A DNA stretch of 7,361 bases from contig JADFWI010000457.1 in NCBI GenBank assembly GCA_015222985.1, forward strand, positions 1 through 7,361. Direction: 5' to 3'. A program made the translations under genes and the position numbers. Source of the stretch: Pseudomonadota bacterium (GTDB lineage Bacteria; Desulfobacterota; Desulfobacteria; Desulfobacterales; C00003060). This document shows positions 6,133 through 7,361 of the stretch, piece by piece. The notes below the pieces were generated by a model, which was not told the DNA's origin, did not search any database, and was given only the letters and a program-made list of their open reading frames with translations. The number at the start of each line of letters is the position of its first letter. Positions within the stretch are counted from its first letter, which is position 1.

Positions 6133-6705
6133 TTACGAATCAAGATCAATCAGGTCCATGATCTCAACCCAAGTGCGGACCTCCAGGAAGGGGTGGGAAG
6201 AACGATTCCATGGCTGGTGGAACAAGATGGGGGTGATATCTTGTTCGTACAGCATGAAGCAGACCTCAAGACAGTCGTCCACAAAATACCGGATACCATG
6301 TGCTTTGAGCACATCGGTTTTTGCCTCATGGGCGCCCGTGGCAATCACTTCAATCGGAAAGGGTGACTCGGGAAGCATTCTGTCCACCCAGCTCTTAATC
6401 GGCGCAAGCGTGGGGCGAGCTGTCACAAAAAGTAGTGGCCCTTTACGGGCCATATCAGAAAGCGCCTTGCTGGAACCGTCTATAGGCTCAAGCTCAGCAT
6501 CACAGTCTCCTTCCAGAATGCAATTTATGATGGCGCTGATAATATCCGGATCTATGTCCAGGCACTCTTCAAGATAGTACTGAGTAATGTCACTGTACTT
6601 TATGTCGTTAATGCCGTAATCCTGGCGAGCAATTTCCAAAAAGAGCGCCATGGTATTGGCAAACACGCCATCTATGTCAAACGCTATCTGCCCTGGGCTG
6701 ATCAT
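6133..6705 (-). CDS. HAD-superfamily phosphatase, 5'(3')-deoxynucleotidase-like
   Basis: A 190-residue soluble protein with HAD motifs: motif I FDIDGVFAN (residues 9-17) with nucleophile Asp10 and general acid Asp12, motif II VTARP (94-98) with Thr95, a motif III lysine at Lys129 or Lys134, and motif IV FVDD (141-144). The later ILFHQPWNR (160-168) resembles the segment after motif IV in 5'(3')-deoxyribonucleotidases and YqfW-like proteins. The short helical cap after motif I (about 18-80) fits that C1-cap group. Hydrolysis of a phosphomonoester, possibly a nucleoside monophosphate, is inferred; the substrate is not shown. The ATG at 6705 lies 12 bases after the stop of the Rho-N-domain gene with only a weak ribosome-binding site, so translation may depend on that gene. 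No transmembrane segment or signal peptide is seen. Confidence 0.85.
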   Translation of the reverse strand: MISPGQIAFDIDGVFANTMALFLEIARQDYGINDIKYSDITQYYLEECLDIDPDIISAIINCILEGDCDAELEPIDGSSKALSDMARKGPLLFVTARPTLAPIKSWVDRMLPESPFPIEVIATGAHEAKTDVLKAHGIRYFVDDCLEVCFMLYEQDITPILFHQPWNRSSHPFLEVRTWVEIMDLIDLDS

Positions 6706-6717
6706 TTTGGCTTGCTC

Positions 6718-7044
6718 TTATGCTGCCATCCGGGTTTTTTTCTTGAGCCGGCTGATTCGGCGTCTCATTATCTTGGCCTGTGCTTTGTCTCCGCCTTCCT
6801 TCAACTGCGCTTTGGCTGTTTTCAGGTCCCGGATCTTCTTCTTGATCTCCCGCACTGAAACGTTAGATTTTTTGGTCACCTCATCAACGATTCCGCGGGC
6901 TTTCTTAATGGCAGCCAATAACTCAGGCTTGTTCATCCCGTGGACTCCTGTTATTTCCGGAATTTTTAGGGCTGTCTCCCGCAACTCCTTGGCTGTCATT
7001 CGGTCTAGAGGTTTTTCCTTCTTTTCCTTCTCTTTTTTTCCCAT
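6718..7044 (-). CDS. Small Rho N-terminal-domain protein
   Basis: A 108-residue, very basic protein. After a lysine/glutamate-rich leader (MGKKEKEKKEKP) comes LDRMTAKELRETALKIPEITGVHGMNKPELLAAIKKA (about residues 13-49), which reads as a Rho N-terminal (SAP-like helix-extended-helix) domain, known for nucleic-acid binding in Rho. The rest (about 50-108) is lysine/arginine-rich and predicted helical, possibly a coiled coil, ending MRRRISRLKKKTRMAA. No Rho ATPase domain follows, so it is not a termination factor itself; nucleic-acid binding is inferred. I chose the ATG at 7044, not the TTG at 7050, because AAGGAG (7054-7059) then has a nine-base spacer, whereas the TTG would leave only three bases. 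It follows the slipin gene by 54 bases and precedes the HAD gene by 12. Confidence 0.85.
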   Translation of the reverse strand: MGKKEKEKKEKPLDRMTAKELRETALKIPEITGVHGMNKPELLAAIKKARGIVDEVTKKSNVSVREIKKKIRDLKTAKAQLKEGGDKAQAKIMRRRISRLKKKTRMAA

Positions 7045-7053
7045 AATCAAATT

Positions 7054-7059
7054 CTCCTT
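7054..7059 (-). promoter_or_regulatory. Ribosome-binding site deciding the Rho-N protein start
   Basis: AAGGAG on the minus strand, nine bases before the ATG at 7044 and only three before the in-frame TTG at 7050. The spacing favours the ATG. A TATATT (7067-7072), resembling a -10 box, lies just upstream but has no clear -35 partner. Confidence 0.7.
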
Positions 7060-7098
7060 ATTTTAATATAGATGAGATCGCGTCTCTTGGCCATCTCT

Positions 7099-7361
7099 CT
7101 AGGCCTTTTCAGAGGTTTTCTTTTCGACTTGGGAGAGAAAGGGCCTGAAAAGGTCGATGGGGATCGGGAATAGAGTTGTCGAATTACTCTCAGCCGAGAT
7201 CTCCCGAAGTGTCTGCAGGTACCGTAACTGCAAGGCCACGGGGTGATCCTGGATGATGGTGGCAGCTTCTGCCAGTTTGTCAGCCGCCTGGAACTCTCCT
7301 TCAGCATTGATGACCTTGGCACGTCGCTCTCGCTCTGCCTCTGCCTGCTTGGCCATGGCCC
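7099..7361 (-). CDS. SPFH/Band 7 protein (slipin, stomatin-like), C-terminal part
   Basis: The 5' end is cut by the window; 86 codons are visible, and the frame continues upstream of the internal ATG at 7356. The visible part is the C-terminal end of a stomatin-like slipin: AMAKQAEAERERRAKVINAEGE, an alternating charged/alanine helix typical of the SPFH coiled coil, then FQAADKLAEAATII, ALQLRYLQTL and the hydrophobic FPIPIDLF, ending after SQVEKKTSEKA. Family members are anchored by an N-terminal membrane hairpin, form oligomeric rings in the membrane, and often pair with an NfeD protein; neither the hairpin nor NfeD is visible here. The Ala before the internal ATG and the strong family fit show that 7356 is not the true start. 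Confidence 0.9.
   Translation of the reverse strand, partial: AMAKQAEAERERRAKVINAEGEFQAADKLAEAATIIQDHPVALQLRYLQTLREISAESNSTTLFPIPIDLFRPFLSQVEKKTSEKA

Noticed and set aside
6019..6577. Plus-strand open frames of 115 and 150 codons over the HAD gene and spacer
   Set aside because: They are mostly antisense to the HAD gene, whose motifs I, II and IV are in order on the minus strand; neither plus frame has recognisable domains.
7045..7050. TTG at 7050 as the start of the Rho-N protein
   Set aside because: It would be only three bases from AAGGAG; the ATG two codons later has normal spacing.
7047..7322. Minus-strand open frame of 91 codons overlapping the slipin end
   Set aside because: It is out of frame with the slipin, arginine/serine-rich as shadow frames often are, and runs into the ribosome-binding site of the next gene.

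Overview
This 7.4-kb window looks like ordinary bacterial chromosome of moderate GC content, with every supportable gene on the minus strand. The gene order xerC-hslV-hslU-argB-argD-argF, next to a small Rho-N-domain protein and a slipin, suggests a Desulfobacterota-type (former Deltaproteobacteria) genome. That placement is an inference from gene order and protein style, not a proof. Transcription runs from high to low coordinates.

Right-hand part (about 7361 down to 6133): the C-terminal end of an SPFH/stomatin-like membrane protein (slipin) is cut by the window edge. It is followed by a 108-residue, lysine-rich protein with a Rho N-terminal-type domain, and then by a 190-residue HAD-superfamily phosphatase of the 5'(3')-deoxynucleotidase type. 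The last two are 12 bases apart and probably co-transcribed.

Spacer 6132-5910: 223 bases without a gene. It holds three inverted-repeat structures and a plausible minus-strand promoter for the next operon. A perfect 14-bp palindrome overlaps the proposed -35 box.

Left-hand part (5909 down to 1): one compact operon. The tyrosine recombinase gene xerC is followed after 9 bases by hslV (protease), which overlaps hslU (unfoldase ATPase) by 4 bases. After 17 bases comes argB (N-acetylglutamate kinase). Then there is a 154-base repeat-bearing spacer, then argD (acetylornithine aminotransferase), which overlaps argF (ornithine carbamoyltransferase) by 4 bases. argF runs off the left edge and lacks roughly its last 30 codons. 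The operon therefore joins chromosome-dimer resolution, ATP-dependent protein quality control and three steps of arginine synthesis. argC, argJ, argG and argH are not in the window.

The least expected structure is the argB-argD spacer. It carries three copies of a 9-base word (two direct, one inverted), one of which contains the argD start codon and another of which touches the argB stop codon. It also has a strong GC-rich hairpin. I see no CRISPR array, tRNA, rRNA, insertion sequence, or convincing new multi-gene system. Most of the window is conserved housekeeping sequence.
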